Shown piece by piece: positions 16,093 to 16,113 of a DNA stretch of 16,113 nucleotides. Source of the DNA: CAYPPG01 sp964412555 (GTDB taxonomy: Bacteria > Hinthialibacterota > Hinthialibacteria > Hinthialibacterales > Hinthialibacteraceae); contig CAYPPG010000107.1 in the NCBI GenBank assembly GCA_964412555.1, positions 1-16,113 of the forward strand, in the 5' to 3' direction. The translations under genes were made by a program, and so were the position numbers. The notes beneath the pieces are model-generated. The model was not told the origin of the DNA, did no database searches, and saw only the letters and a list, made by a program, of their open reading frames with translations. Every line of letters starts with the position of its first letter. Position 1 is the stretch's first letter.

Positions 16093-16101
16093 ATTATAAC
16101 A
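16093..16101 (-). promoter_or_regulatory. Extended -10 promoter element for the minus-strand unit
   Basis: On the minus strand this reads TGTTATAAT, a full TATAAT hexamer with the TGn extension, about 45 nt upstream of the coiled-coil gene start. The -35 position would fall outside the window, so it cannot be checked. Confidence 0.5.
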
Positions 16102-16113
16102 ATGAGTAAAAGT

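Overview
This window looks like a contig from an uncultivated, Gram-negative-type environmental bacterium. It carries a B-type aconitase, hybrid histidine kinases, a FapA (DUF342) protein and a KaiC/KaiB pair, and a run of exactly 100 Ns marks an assembly join. I cannot name the phylum from sequence alone. Base composition looks mixed by eye: the aconitase gene is GC-richer, while the ATPase/DUF4276 pair at the left edge is AT-richer. No tRNA, rRNA, CRISPR array or transposase is visible.

Layout. (1) 1-1530, minus strand: an AAA-type ATPase followed 3 nt later by a DUF4276/TOPRIM-like protein that runs off the left edge. This two-gene module has the shape of OLD-like or abortive-infection defence systems. 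(2) 1531-1966: an intergenic stretch with a stem-loop and a 42-bp tandem repeat array, each unit holding two overlapping palindromes, interrupted by the assembly gap. (3) 1967-4510, minus: aconitate hydratase B of the TCA cycle. (4) 4511-4959: a 449-bp divergent intergenic region with inverted repeats. (5) 4960-9296, plus: kaiC, kaiB (overlapping kaiC by 11 nt) and a hybrid histidine kinase with a degenerate receiver at its N terminus. (6) 9369-16048, minus and convergent with the kai genes: a REC-PAS-PAS protein with a decayed kinase core, a TPR protein, a FapA/DUF342 protein and a coiled-coil protein of unknown function. These four are probably one transcription unit starting near an extended -10 box at the right edge.

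How the parts may work together. KaiC has two ATPase domains with intact P-loops, a conserved T/S/S phosphosite patch and a long C-terminal coiled coil. KaiB keeps the residues typical of fold-switching KaiB. No kaiA is present. This matches KaiA-independent KaiBC timers such as that of Rhodobacter sphaeroides more than the cyanobacterial KaiABC clock. The downstream hybrid kinase is the obvious candidate reader of KaiB/KaiC state. The convergent pseudokinase has an intact receiver (Asp54) but Gln in place of the phospho-acceptor His and no recognisable ATP-binding boxes, so it may receive phosphate or act as a scaffold. The FapA/TPR/coiled-coil neighbours suggest an assembled structure as a possible target. 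That link is inference from adjacency only.
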